Positions 17,739-25,674 of a stretch of DNA of 64,000 bases are shown here, piece after piece. The position numbers were made by a program, and so were the translations under genes. Below the pieces are notes generated by a model that ran no database searches, was not told the origin of the DNA, and saw nothing but the letters and a program-made list of their open reading frames with translations. Source of the DNA: Devosia neptuniae (GTDB lineage: Bacteria > Pseudomonadota > Alphaproteobacteria > Rhizobiales > Devosiaceae). The stretch is taken from positions 4,088,501 through 4,152,500 of the forward strand of contig NZ_CP104965.1 of NCBI RefSeq assembly GCF_025452235.1. The letters are read 5' to 3'. The number at the start of each line of letters is the position of its first letter. Positions within the stretch are counted from its first letter, which is position 1.

Positions 17739-18776
17739 TCAAGCGGCCGGAAACAGTTTCCAGCGTTTGGGGCGGAAGGAGAGGCGGGTTTTTTCGCCGG
17801 CGGGGTGGTCGAAGGGGAGGTCGATTTCCACCTTGTGGCTGGCGCCGCCCACTTCGAGCTCGACGCGGCGGGTGCCGCCGACGCGGCGGCTGGCGGTGAC
17901 GACGCCGGCCATGGAGGCGTCGGCTTCGATCAGATCGACATCGTGCGGGCGGAAATAGAGGCGCGCGGGGCCGGTTGGCGTTTCATGGGCGGGGATGCCA
18001 ATGGCGCGGCCGCCGACCCAGACTTCGCCATTTTCGATGGTGACCGGCAATTCGCTGGAATCGCCGATGAAGCCGAAGACGAAGGGCGAGGTGGGATGGT
18101 CATAGACCTCGTCGGGGGAGCCGACCTGTTCGATCTTGCCCTGGCTCATGACGCAGAGGCGATCGGACAGCTCAAGGGCTTCTTCCTGATCGTGGGTGAC
18201 GAAGACGGTAGTATGGCCGGTGCGGTCGTGGATTTCGCGTAGCCATTTGCGCAGCTCGCGGCGGACCTGAGCGTCCAGCGCACCAAAGGGTTCGTCGAGC
18301 AGCAGCACGCCGGGTTCGATGGCGAGGGCGCGGGCAAGCGCGACGCGCTGGCGCTGGCCGCCGGAGAGCTGGTTGGGATAGCGCTTTTCAAGGCCCGAAA
18401 GCTGGACCAGATCGAGCAATTCCATGGCGCGGCGGCGGATTTCCCCGGCGGGTGGGCGGGTAGAGCGCGGCCGCACCTTGAGGCCGAAGGAGATGTTCTC
18501 AAGGATCGTCATGTGACGGAACAGGGCATAGTGCTGGAACACGAAGCCGATATTGCGTTCCTGCACGGTCTTTTCCGAAGCGTCGGTATCGCCGAAGAAA
18601 ATCTTGCCCTGGGTAGGCATTTCGAGGCCTGCGATAAGGCGCAGCAGCGTGGTCTTGCCCGAGCCGGAAGGACCGAGCAGCGCAATCAGCTCGCCCGAGC
18701 GGATATCGAGCGAGACATCATGAAGCGCAGGGAACCGGTCGAATTCCTTGCGCACATTGGCTACGCGAACTTCCAT
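17739..18776 (-). CDS. cysA: Sulfate/thiosulfate ABC transporter ATP-binding protein
   Basis: A 345-residue ATPase of the sulfate importer CysTWA. Walker [11 protein letters not shown]-loop [21 protein letters not shown], signature LSGGQRQRV and Walker [21 protein letters not shown] are the CysA signatures. A C-terminal TOBE-like domain follows ([13 protein letters not shown]...). It is last in the leftward cysT-cysW-cysA operon. No CysB-like regulator lies nearby. Confidence 0.95.
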   Translation of the reverse strand: MEVRVANVRKEFDRFPALHDVSLDIRSGELIALLGPSGSGKTTLLRLIAGLEMPTQGKIFFGDTDASEKTVQERNIGFVFQHYALFRHMTILENISFGLKVRPRSTRPPAGEIRRRAMELLDLVQLSGLEKRYPNQLSGGQRQRVALARALAIEPGVLLLDEPFGALDAQVRRELRKWLREIHDRTGHTTVFVTHDQEEALELSDRLCVMSQGKIEQVGSPDEVYDHPTSPFVFGFIGDSSELPVTIENGEVWVGGRAIGIPAHETPTGPARLYFRPHDVDLIEADASMAGVVTASRRVGGTRRVELEVGGASHKVEIDLPFDHPAGEKTRLSFRPKRWKLFPAA

Positions 18777-18794
18777 AAAACCAGATTCTCCAAA

Positions 18795-19664
18795 TTACCG
18801 TTCGGCGGCGGCGATTTCATCGCCGAAACGCCATTCCAGGGCCGATTTCAATACCAGCGTCACCAGGGCCAACAGGGCCAGAAGCGAAGCCAGCGCGAAG
18901 GCGGCGGTGGCATTATATTCATTATAAAGCATTTCCACCTGCAGCGGCATGGTGGTGGTCTGGCCGCGAATTTTGCCGGACACGACGGCGACGGCGCCGA
19001 ATTCGCCCATGGCGCGGGCATTGCACAGCAGCACGCCGTAGAGCAGGCCCCATTTGATATTGGGGAGGGTGACGCGGAAGAAGGTTTGCCAGCCATTGGC
19101 GCCGAGCGAAAGCGCGGCTTCTTCGTCGCCGGTGCCTTGATCCTGCATCAGCGGAATCAGCTCGCGGGCGACGAAGGGGAAGGTGACGAAAATGGTGGCC
19201 AGCACGATGCCGGGCAGCGCGAAGAGAACTTCGATGCCGTAGGATTTGAGCCAGGGGCCGAGGAAGCTGCCGGCCCCGAACAGCAGCACATAGACCATGC
19301 CCGAAATGACCGGGGACACGGAAAACGGCAGATCGATCAGGGTGATGAGAAAGGCCTTGCCCTTGAACTCGAACTTGGCGATGGCCCAGGAGGCGGCAAG
19401 GCCGAAAACGACGTTGAGCGGCACGGCGATGGCCGCGACCATCAGCGTGAGCCGGATGGAGGCCTGCGCATCGGGCTCGCCCAAGGCGGCGAAGAACGGG
19501 ACGATGCCCCTGGCGAAGGCTTCGTGGAACACGGCATAAAGCGGCAGCACCAGAATGACGGCCATGAACAGCAGCGCCAGGCCAATCAGCACCCATTGAA
19601 CGGTGCGGCTTTCGCTGGTGGGCGAGATGCGGCGATGGCGGCGGGCGCGGAGTTTAGTCGCCAT
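18795..19664 (-). CDS. cysW: Sulfate ABC transporter permease
   Basis: A 289-residue inner-membrane permease with about six hydrophobic segments and an EAA loop (ALSLGANGWQTFFRVTLPNIKWGLLYG). The LYNEYNATAAFALASLLALLALVTL ending is characteristic of CysW. Two in-frame ATGs lie at 19670 and 19664; AGAGG is one base from the first and seven from the second, so 19664 was chosen. It overlaps the 3' end of cysT by about 11 bases. Confidence 0.94.
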   Translation of the reverse strand: MATKLRARRHRRISPTSESRTVQWVLIGLALLFMAVILVLPLYAVFHEAFARGIVPFFAALGEPDAQASIRLTLMVAAIAVPLNVVFGLAASWAIAKFEFKGKAFLITLIDLPFSVSPVISGMVYVLLFGAGSFLGPWLKSYGIEVLFALPGIVLATIFVTFPFVARELIPLMQDQGTGDEEAALSLGANGWQTFFRVTLPNIKWGLLYGVLLCNARAMGEFGAVAVVSGKIRGQTTTMPLQVEMLYNEYNATAAFALASLLALLALVTLVLKSALEWRFGDEIAAAER

Positions 19665-20508
19665 AACCATACCTCTTGCGGCTCCAGGCCTGGATCAGAT
19701 TGATCGCAAACAGCAGAGCAAAGGACAGCAGCAGCATGACCGAGGCGATGACGGTCGCCCCGACATAGTTGAACTCCTGCAGGCGAATATAGATCAGCAG
19801 CGGGGCAATTTCCGAGACGAAGGGAATATTGCCGGCGATGAAGATGATGGAGCCGTATTCGCCCACGGCGCGAGCAAAGGCCAGCGCGAAGCCGGTGAGA
19901 ATGGCCGGGGTAAGGCTCGGGAGGATGACTCGCGTGATGGTCTGGAAGCGGGTGGCGCCCAGGGTGGCGCTGGCTTCCTCGACCTCGTGGCTGACCTCTT
20001 CGAGAATGGGCTGGATGGTGCGCACGACGAAGGGCAGGCCGATAAAGATCATGGCGATGACGATGCCGATCGGCGTGTAGGCAATGCGGACGCCGAGGGG
20101 AGCGAACAGCGCGCCGATCGTGCCATTGGGGGCATAGATAGCGGTGAGCGCTATGCCAGCAACGGCGGTGGGCAGGGCGAAGGGCAGATCGATAATGGCG
20201 TCGAAGATGCGGCGGCCGGGGAAGCGGTAGCGCACCAGGACCCAGGCGATCAGGGTGCCGAAGACGACGTTGATGCCGGCGGCAATGAGCGCGGTGACGA
20301 AGCTGACGCGGAGCGAGCCGAGCACGCGCGGATCGGTGGCGGCTTTCCAGAAGCCATCAAAGCCCAGACCCGCCGAGCGGATGGCCAAGGCGAGCAGCGG
20401 GATCAGGATGATCAGGGAAAAATAGGTCAGCGTGAAGCCGAGCGTCAGGCCGAAGCCGGGGATCACGCTGCGCTTGCGAGAGCGCACGGACGACGCGGCG
20501 GCGCTCAA
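19654..20508 (-). CDS. cysT: Sulfate ABC transporter permease, TTG start
   Basis: A 284-residue permease with six predicted helices and an EAA loop (SATLGATRFQTITRVILPSLTPAILTG). FARAVGEYGSIIFIAGNIP is the CysT signature. The protein appears to start at TTG (20508-20506), giving LSAAASSVRSRKRSVIPGFG. No ATG lies nearby in frame, and earlier in-frame codons fall in the ribosome-binding site of a separate short ORF. The TTG overlaps the stop of that 14-codon ORF by TTGA, so cysT translation is probably coupled to it. Confidence 0.9.
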   Translation of the reverse strand: MSAAASSVRSRKRSVIPGFGLTLGFTLTYFSLIILIPLLALAIRSAGLGFDGFWKAATDPRVLGSLRVSFVTALIAAGINVVFGTLIAWVLVRYRFPGRRIFDAIIDLPFALPTAVAGIALTAIYAPNGTIGALFAPLGVRIAYTPIGIVIAMIFIGLPFVVRTIQPILEEVSHEVEEASATLGATRFQTITRVILPSLTPAILTGFALAFARAVGEYGSIIFIAGNIPFVSEIAPLLIYIRLQEFNYVGATVIASVMLLLSFALLFAINLIQAWSRKRYGYGD

Positions 20509-20549
20509 ACTTCTATCCGGACAGCAGGGGTTTCGGCGGCACGGTTCAT
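20505..20549 (-). CDS. 14-codon leader ORF coupled to cysT
   Basis: Reads MNRAAETPAVRIEV and stop. GAGAGG lies five bases before the ATG and is the best ribosome-binding site upstream of the cys operon, while cysT itself has only a weak site and a TTG start overlapping this stop by four bases. The peptide has no Cys or internal Met codon, so simple attenuation by those amino acids is not suggested. It may only deliver ribosomes to cysT, or it could be a real regulatory leader. It could also mean the cysT N-terminus was altered by a small deletion. Confidence 0.6.
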   Translation of the reverse strand: MNRAAETPAVRIEV

Positions 20550-21007
20550 GTCGACCTCTCAACGGCGGTTCGGCGCGGGTGAAACTACCGTTTCAGTCGA
20601 GTTTCTCAAGGTGGAGGGTTGGCTTTTGGGCACGGTGGTATGGAAAATAATTCTGCGCGCGGGGTGTGTAGGAGTTTTTGGGTTGGGTTTGGAGCGGGGA
20701 ATGGCGGGGTGAGGGGAATATTGGTGTTGTGGGGGTGGGTGCGAGGGACAGCATTTGCGGAGGCATACCCCCACCCTGCTCGATGTACGGACTTAGCAAG
20801 GGCTAGGTCCTATCTCGCTTCCCTCCCCACAAGGGGACGGAGGACGCGACTGATGGAACTTCGTAAACTAGCGACATCCTCAATGTCATCCCCGCGAAAG
20901 CGGGGACCTCTGTTTGCTTAGCTAAGGCCGATAAACAGAGGTTCCCGCTTTCGCGGGAATGACATCGTGGAGGAATGGCGAGGGTGATGACTGTGGGCTT
21001 CGTTCCC
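20550..21007. repeat. Spacer with family G and family B palindromes
   Basis: No gene is seen. A family G element is at 20763-20838 (inner stem ACTTAGC...GCTAGGT, then TATCTCGCTTCCCTCCCCACAAGGGG). A complete family B element is at 20883-20965, with an AAACAGAGGT/ACCTCTGTTT stem. The 150 bases upstream of the leader ORF should hold the cys promoter; no specific operator was recognised. Confidence 0.8.
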
Positions 21008-21499
21008 CTACTCCGGCGGGATCCAGCTTGGGGCTTCGCGCTGGAGCGGGCCCATTCGGGTGATGTCGTCGCCGCGGCGCATGGCGATGTTCATGCGGAA
21101 GCTGTTGCCGATGCGTTCGGAGCGTTCCGTGAACAGGGCGGCGATTTCGGGTGGGCAGAGCTTTTCGGCGGTTTCGCGGAACAGGCGCAGCCAGCGCATG
21201 AAATGGGCGTCGGAGAGTTCGGGGATGGCCATGTGCTTGGGCATGGGGCGGCCGGCATAGCGGCCGGTGCCAAGCAGCATGGAGCTCCAGAAATCGGTGA
21301 TGGTGGCGATGTGCTGGGGCCAGTGTTCGGGCGGGATGACGCGGTTGAACACCGGGCCGATGACCGGGTCGCGACGGGCTTCGGCGTAAAAGGCGTCGAC
21401 CACGGCGGCGATCATGGCTTCATCGAGCTGGGCGGGCGTTTCCCAGCCGACGCGCTGATGGCGCGTGCCGGCGGGCGGACGGGGATTGTCAGCGGTCAT
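21008..21499 (-). CDS. Group III truncated hemoglobin
   Basis: A 163-residue globin. It shows the group III pattern: VVDAFYAEARRDPVIGPVF early, TDFWSSMLLGTGRYAGRPMPKHM around the proximal region (the His of PKHM is a heme-ligand candidate), and HFMRWLRLFRETAEKL. Truncated globins bind O2 or NO and are often tied to nitrosative stress. Its ATG overlaps the stop of the SufR-like regulator (ATGA), so both are co-transcribed leftwards. The longer open reading upstream is a shadow of the regulator. Confidence 0.9.
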   Translation of the reverse strand: MTADNPRPPAGTRHQRVGWETPAQLDEAMIAAVVDAFYAEARRDPVIGPVFNRVIPPEHWPQHIATITDFWSSMLLGTGRYAGRPMPKHMAIPELSDAHFMRWLRLFRETAEKLCPPEIAALFTERSERIGNSFRMNIAMRRGDDITRMGPLQREAPSWIPPE

Positions 21500-22158
21500 T
21501 GGGCTTCCCGGATGGCGTAGCTGCAGCGGCGACCGCCGGCCACGATATGTTCCTCGCGTGTCACCTCGATATCCGGCCCCAGTACGGCGCGGAAGACGTC
21601 GATTTCGGCGCGGCAAAAATTCTGGCAGGCGGTGGCGGCGGCGCAGATGGGGCAGTGATTTTCGACCAGCAGGAGCGAACCATCGGGCTGCTCGCGCCAA
21701 TCGGCCATATAGCCTTCGGCAGAGCGCAGGTTTGTCAGGGCGGCGACCTTGTCGCGGAGGCTGAGCTGGTCGGCGATGACGGTTTCGTAGGCGGCACGGG
21801 TTTCGGCTTCGCGGGCGGCGATGATGGTGTCGAGCGCGGCGGCGCCGAGCGAGGAGCGGACGATATCGAGCAATTGCACGGTGAGCGCGGCGTGGGTATC
21901 GGGAAAGCGGGACTGGGCGGCCGGGGTGAGCGACCAGCTTTGGGTGGGGCGCCCGACCCCGCGGGCCTCGCTGGAGGCGATGACCAGGCCCTCTTCGGCG
22001 AGGCGCACAAGCTGCTGGCGCGCGGCTTCGCCACTGGTGCCCAGGAGGGTGCCGAGCGCCGAGGAGGACAATGCGCCATGCATTTTGAGCGCCATCAGCA
22101 CCCGCTCGGAAGGGCTGCGCGGCGACCAGGTCGCATTTTCCAAGGTCTGGCTTGACAT
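21496..22158 (-). CDS. SufR-like iron-sulfur/ArsR-fold transcriptional regulator
   Basis: A regulator of about 220 residues: an N-terminal winged helix (SPSERVLMALKMHGALSSSALGTLLGTSGEAARQQLVRLAEEGLV) and a C-terminal Cys cluster C-x2-C-x5-C-x3-C (ENHCPICAAATACQNFC) with a further Cys in GGRRCSYAI. This is the layout of COG2345/SufR-type proteins, which bind an Fe-S cluster and repress Fe-S assembly or redox genes. It is divergent from sodB, 99 bases apart, and forms an operon with the truncated globin. Starts at 22158 or 22185 are both possible; neither has a good ribosome-binding site. Confidence 0.78.
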   Translation of the reverse strand: MSSQTLENATWSPRSPSERVLMALKMHGALSSSALGTLLGTSGEAARQQLVRLAEEGLVIASSEARGVGRPTQSWSLTPAAQSRFPDTHAALTVQLLDIVRSSLGAAALDTIIAAREAETRAAYETVIADQLSLRDKVAALTNLRSAEGYMADWREQPDGSLLLVENHCPICAAATACQNFCRAEIDVFRAVLGPDIEVTREEHIVAGGRRCSYAIREAQ

Positions 22159-22257
22159 ATTTGGCGAATGGGTTTTCAAAGTCATTGCTTGGAAATTAAA
22201 CGGGCTGGCGCCAAAATGCAAGCGGCGCTGGCTTCATGACCAAAGAGGAACGTAAAA

Positions 22258-22860
22258 ATGGCCTTTGAACTCCCCGCCCTGCCCTATGCCCATAGCGCGC
22301 TTACCGAGCGCGGCATGAGCCAGGAAACGCTCGAACTGCACCACGACAAGCATCACCAGGCCTATGTGACGGCGCTCAACGGGTTCGTCGAGAAGAATGC
22401 CGACCTCGCCGGCAAGTCGCTGGAAGAGATCATTGCTTTTGCCAAGGACAAGGCCGATCTGGCGCCGGTGTTCAACAATGCCGGGCAGCACTGGAACCAT
22501 ATTCATTTCTGGAATGCGCTGTCGCCCAAGGGTGGCGCACTGCCGGGTAAGCTCGAAGCCAAGATCGTGAGCGATCTGGGGAGCGTCGAGGCATTCAAGG
22601 ACGCGTTCAAGACCGCGGCGACGACGCAATTCGGTTCGGGCTGGGCCTGGCTGGTGCTGGGGACCGATGGCAAGCTCAAGGTGACCAAGACGCCCAATGG
22701 CTCCAATCCACTGGCGACAGGGGAAGGCAAGCCGCTGCTGGGGCTCGATGTGTGGGAGCACAGCTATTATGTCGATTTCCGCAATCGCCGGCCCGATTAC
22801 GTGACCAATTTCCTCGATAAGCTGGCGAATTATGAATTTGCGGAAGCCAATTTGGGGTGA
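22258..22860 (+). CDS. sodB: Superoxide dismutase (Fe/Mn type)
   Basis: A 200-residue cytoplasmic enzyme that disproportionates superoxide. Metal ligands are visible: His in LHHDKHH, His in NHIHFW, and Asp and His in GLDVWEHSYYVDF. The Gln in NNAGQHWNH and the Gly-rich TTQFGSGWAWLV region favour the iron type. GAGGA lies about nine bases before the ATG. It is divergent from a SufR-like regulator, a plausible controller (inference). Confidence 0.95.
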   Translation: MAFELPALPYAHSALTERGMSQETLELHHDKHHQAYVTALNGFVEKNADLAGKSLEEIIAFAKDKADLAPVFNNAGQHWNHIHFWNALSPKGGALPGKLEAKIVSDLGSVEAFKDAFKTAATTQFGSGWAWLVLGTDGKLKVTKTPNGSNPLATGEGKPLLGLDVWEHSYYVDFRNRRPDYVTNFLDKLANYEFAEANLG

Positions 22861-22888
22861 GGTTTCGCACCATTTTGCACCGACCTGA

Positions 22889-23054
22889 TATCTCAGGATG
22901 GGCCCCGGCCTTCGCCGGGGTGACATCGGGGCGTAGGATGGTTCGGTGCTTCAGGTCCTGCCGCGAGACCTCATCCTGAGCTTGTCGAAGGGCGAGGTCG
23001 TGGCACCATCACGGCACGACCTCGTGGTTCGACAAGCTCACCATGAGGTCTACT
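22889..23054. repeat. Family C and family E palindromes
   Basis: 22889-22926 is a family C hairpin (GGGCCCCGG...CCGGGGTGACAT). 22965-23054 is a family E element with arms AGACCTCATCCTGAG / CACCATGAGGTCTACT and a central CACGACCTCGTGG. The second one ends about 20 bases before the fdxA start. Confidence 0.85.
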
Positions 23055-23073
23055 TACTGTTCCGAGTTATTCC

Positions 23074-23412
23074 ATGACCTATGTCGTCACTGAAGATTGC
23101 ATTGCCTGCAAGCATATGGATTGCGTGGAGGTTTGCCCCGTGGATTGCTTCTATGAGGGTGAAAACATGCTGGTCATCAACTCCGACGAATGCATAGATT
23201 GCGGGGTGTGCGAGCCGGAATGCCCGATCGACGCGATCAAGTCCGACAGCGAAAGCGGGCTGGAGAGCTGGGTGGAGCTGAACCGCAAATATGCTCGGTT
23301 GTGGCCGAACATAGTCGAAAAAGGCCTGCCGCCCGCCAATGCCAAGGCGATGGAAGGCGTGCCCAATAAATTCCGCGACCTCTTTTCCGAGCGTCCGGGA
23401 GAAGGATCGTGA
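23074..23412 (+). CDS. fdxA: Ferredoxin, 3Fe-4S/4Fe-4S (7Fe) type
   Basis: A 112-residue electron carrier. The N-terminal half has the FdxA pattern: [21 protein letters not shown] for one cluster and [18 protein letters not shown] for the second. The C-terminal helical extension ([21 protein letters not shown]) is typical of alphaproteobacterial FdxA. Its stop overlaps the GTG start of the flavin reductase-like gene, a likely functional pair. Confidence 0.95.
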   Translation: MTYVVTEDCIACKHMDCVEVCPVDCFYEGENMLVINSDECIDCGVCEPECPIDAIKSDSESGLESWVELNRKYARLWPNIVEKGLPPANAKAMEGVPNKFRDLFSERPGEGS

Positions 23413-23960
23413 CAGCAGCAATGGCCGATTTCGAATTGCCAGATTCCATGGCGCTGCGGGCGCCGCGGCGGCCCACTATCGGCAATGCCGAATTCCGCTC
23501 GGCCATGGCGGCGATGGCGTCGACCGTAAGCGTGGTGACGGCGCGGCGGGGCGACGAGGTGATTGGGCGGACGGCGACGTCGGTGATTTCGCTGTCGGCG
23601 ACGCCGCCGGCTTTGCTGATCTCCATCGATATTGTCAGCCGCATGGCCGATATCATCGCCAAGACGGGTGGTTTTTCGATCGCCATGCTGGCCGATGATC
23701 AGGCGGCGGTGGCCGATGCTTTTGCCGGGCGGCTCGACCCGGCGGATCGCTTTGGCGTGGGCGACTGGACGCGGTGGCCATCGGGCAATCCAATGCTGCT
23801 GGGGGCGGTGACGGCGTTCGATTGCGAGGTCATCGGCGCGATGGAGACGGGCACGCATGTGCTGTTTGCCGGGGCGATCGTCGAAGCGGAGACCACGACC
23901 AGCCGCACGCCGCTGTTGTGGCAGCGGCATGGCTATCATGGGATAGCCCCTCTCGACTGA
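23409..23960 (+). CDS. Flavin reductase-like FMN-binding protein
   Basis: A 183-residue protein of the flavin_reduct family. The conserved core is visible: [45 protein letters not shown], followed by [19 protein letters not shown] and a late [12 protein letters not shown] strand. These enzymes bind FMN and supply reduced flavin to partner oxygenases. The GTG at 23409 overlaps the ferredoxin stop and has GGGAGAAGG upstream; an ATG at 23421 is an alternative. No partner oxygenase lies nearby. Confidence 0.9.
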   Translation: MTAAMADFELPDSMALRAPRRPTIGNAEFRSAMAAMASTVSVVTARRGDEVIGRTATSVISLSATPPALLISIDIVSRMADIIAKTGGFSIAMLADDQAAVADAFAGRLDPADRFGVGDWTRWPSGNPMLLGAVTAFDCEVIGAMETGTHVLFAGAIVEAETTTSRTPLLWQRHGYHGIAPLD

Positions 23961-24056
23961 ACGGCACGAAGGTGCCAAGCTGGGTGATGTGATTTGTCGC
24001 TGGCGGCGCGCAACCCTCGGGCGCTGCTGGAAGTTCTATCGGCGAGGGAGATGTCC

Positions 24057-24335
24057 ATGCCCCGCTACTTTTTCCATTACCGCACCGATGACGAGCTGAT
24101 CCGCGACACCGATGGGAGCGAATTCAGCGATCTCGATGCTGCCGAACATAATGCCGCCGAACTGGGCCGGGCGATCATCGATCGCGCGATGAGCACGGGC
24201 GGGGATGCGCGGGCGCCGCGGTCAATCGAGATCACCGACGCGGCGGGGGTGGAACTGCTGTATGTGGTGTTTTGGGCTGGGCCCAAGGTGGGCGAAGGTC
24301 CGGGGTCGCCGGTGGGACCGGTGACTATGCATTGA
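24057..24335 (+). CDS. DUF6894-type small protein
   Basis: A 92-residue protein of unknown function. It begins MPRYFFHYRTDDELIRDTDG, the hallmark of small rhizobial proteins with this PRYFFH start, followed by the SDLDAAEHNAAELGRAI helix. The ATG at 24057 has GAGGGAG seven bases upstream; an ATG at 24051 is less well spaced. It is followed by part of a family F repeat (about 24344-24378) and a bidirectional terminator. Confidence 0.75.
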   Translation: MPRYFFHYRTDDELIRDTDGSEFSDLDAAEHNAAELGRAIIDRAMSTGGDARAPRSIEITDAAGVELLYVVFWAGPKVGEGPGSPVGPVTMH

Positions 24336-24391
24336 GTTTTTTGCCTCTCTCCTTGTGGGAGAAGGTGCTCGAAAGGGAGCGCCATCCAAAG

Positions 24392-24428
24392 AAAAACGCC
24401 GGCCACTGGAGCCGGCGTTTTGTTTTTT
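24392..24428. terminator. Bidirectional intrinsic terminator
   Basis: Stem CGCCGGC/GCCGGCG with loop CACTGGA, extended by A and T runs on both sides (AAAAA before, TTTTGTTTTTT after). It can terminate rightward transcription from the small gene at 24057 and leftward transcription of sbp, which ends nine bases further on. Confidence 0.9.
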
Positions 24429-24436
24429 GTTGGCGC

Positions 24437-25450
24437 TTATTGACCCGAATAGATCTGGTCGAACACGCCACCGTCGCCGAAGAATTCGGGTTGGGCTTTG
24501 CGCCAGCCGCCGAAGTCTTCGATGGTGACAAGGTTCACCTTGCCGAAGCGGGCAATGTCCTCAGGAGCGGCGGCTTCAGGCTTGAACGGGCGGTAGTAGT
24601 TGGCCGCCGCAATCTTCTGGCCTTCGTCGGAATAGAGATAGTCCAGATAGGCCGTGGCGACGTCGGTATTGCCCTTCTTTTCGGCATTGCCGACAACGAG
24701 AGCGACCGGCGGTTCGGCCAGAATCGAGACCGAGGGGGTCACGATGTCGAAGGCGTCGGGGCCCAGTTCTTCGAGCGCCAGATAGGCTTCGTTCTCCCAG
24801 GCAAGGAGCACATCGCCAATGCCGCGCTGCACGAAGGTGGTGGTGGAGCCACGCGCACCGGTATCGAGCACGGGGACGTGCTTGTAGAGATCGGTGATGT
24901 AAGCCTTGGCGGTTTCATCGCTGCCGCCGGGCTGAGCCTTGGCCCAGGCCCAACCGGCCAGCAGATTCCAGCGAGCACCGCCCGAGGTCTTGGGATTGGG
25001 CGTGATGACTTCAACGCCATCCTTGGTCAGGTCACCCCAATCCTGGATACCCTTGGGGTTACCCTTGCGGACCAGGAAGACGATGGTGGAGGTATAGGGC
25101 GCGTTGTTGTTTTCGAAAGTGCCGCGCCAGTTTTCCGGGATCAGCGTGGGATCGGCGTCGGAGATGGCATTGATGTCGCTTTCCAGCGCCAGGGTGACCA
25201 CGTCGGCTTCGAGACCATCGATGACGGTGCGAGCCTGGGCGCCAGAGCCGCCATGGGTGGTCTGCACGGCCACGGTCTCGCCCTTGGTTTCCTGCCAATG
25301 GGCGATGAAGGCCTGGTTGAACTGCTGGTAGAGCTCGCGTGTCGGATCGTAGCTCACATTGATGATGGTGCGGTCCTGCGCATGCGCGGTGATCGCAAAG
25401 CCCAGCGCAGCGAGGCCGGTCAGGGCCAGAATCCTGGGTAGTTTTCTCAT
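24437..25450 (-). CDS. sbp: Sulfate ABC transporter substrate-binding protein
   Basis: A 337-residue periplasmic protein with a signal peptide (MRKLPRILALTGLAALGFA...AHA). Sbp/CysP-family landmarks are present: NVSYDPTRELYQQFN, TTHGGSGAQARTVIDGLEADVVTLAL, NPKTSGGARWNLLAGWAWA and ARGSTTTFVQRGIGDVLLAWENEA. The start at 25450 has AGGAG seven bases upstream. It should feed the CysTW permease, but lies about 3.9 kb from cysT with five unrelated genes between. It is transcribed divergently from the NAD-GDH gene. Confidence 0.95.
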   Translation of the reverse strand: MRKLPRILALTGLAALGFAITAHAQDRTIINVSYDPTRELYQQFNQAFIAHWQETKGETVAVQTTHGGSGAQARTVIDGLEADVVTLALESDINAISDADPTLIPENWRGTFENNNAPYTSTIVFLVRKGNPKGIQDWGDLTKDGVEVITPNPKTSGGARWNLLAGWAWAKAQPGGSDETAKAYITDLYKHVPVLDTGARGSTTTFVQRGIGDVLLAWENEAYLALEELGPDAFDIVTPSVSILAEPPVALVVGNAEKKGNTDVATAYLDYLYSDEGQKIAAANYYRPFKPEAAAPEDIARFGKVNLVTIEDFGGWRKAQPEFFGDGGVFDQIYSGQ

Positions 25451-25674
25451 TGTTCGTCTCCTGCCTGGATCGTGGCGGGAGGCTAGCCAGATCGCGGGCA
25501 CGCTGCAAGCTGGTGGCTCTCGCCACCCCACCCTCGGCCCTCCCCTCGAGGGAGGGAGGCGCGGGCTGATCGTTGTCATCCACGCATTGTCTGCTCGCGC
25601 TATTGTGCGAAGGGATGGCAGACAGCGCGTGCCGGGGTGCCTACAGTGGCGGGGCGAGACTGGGAGTACACGAC

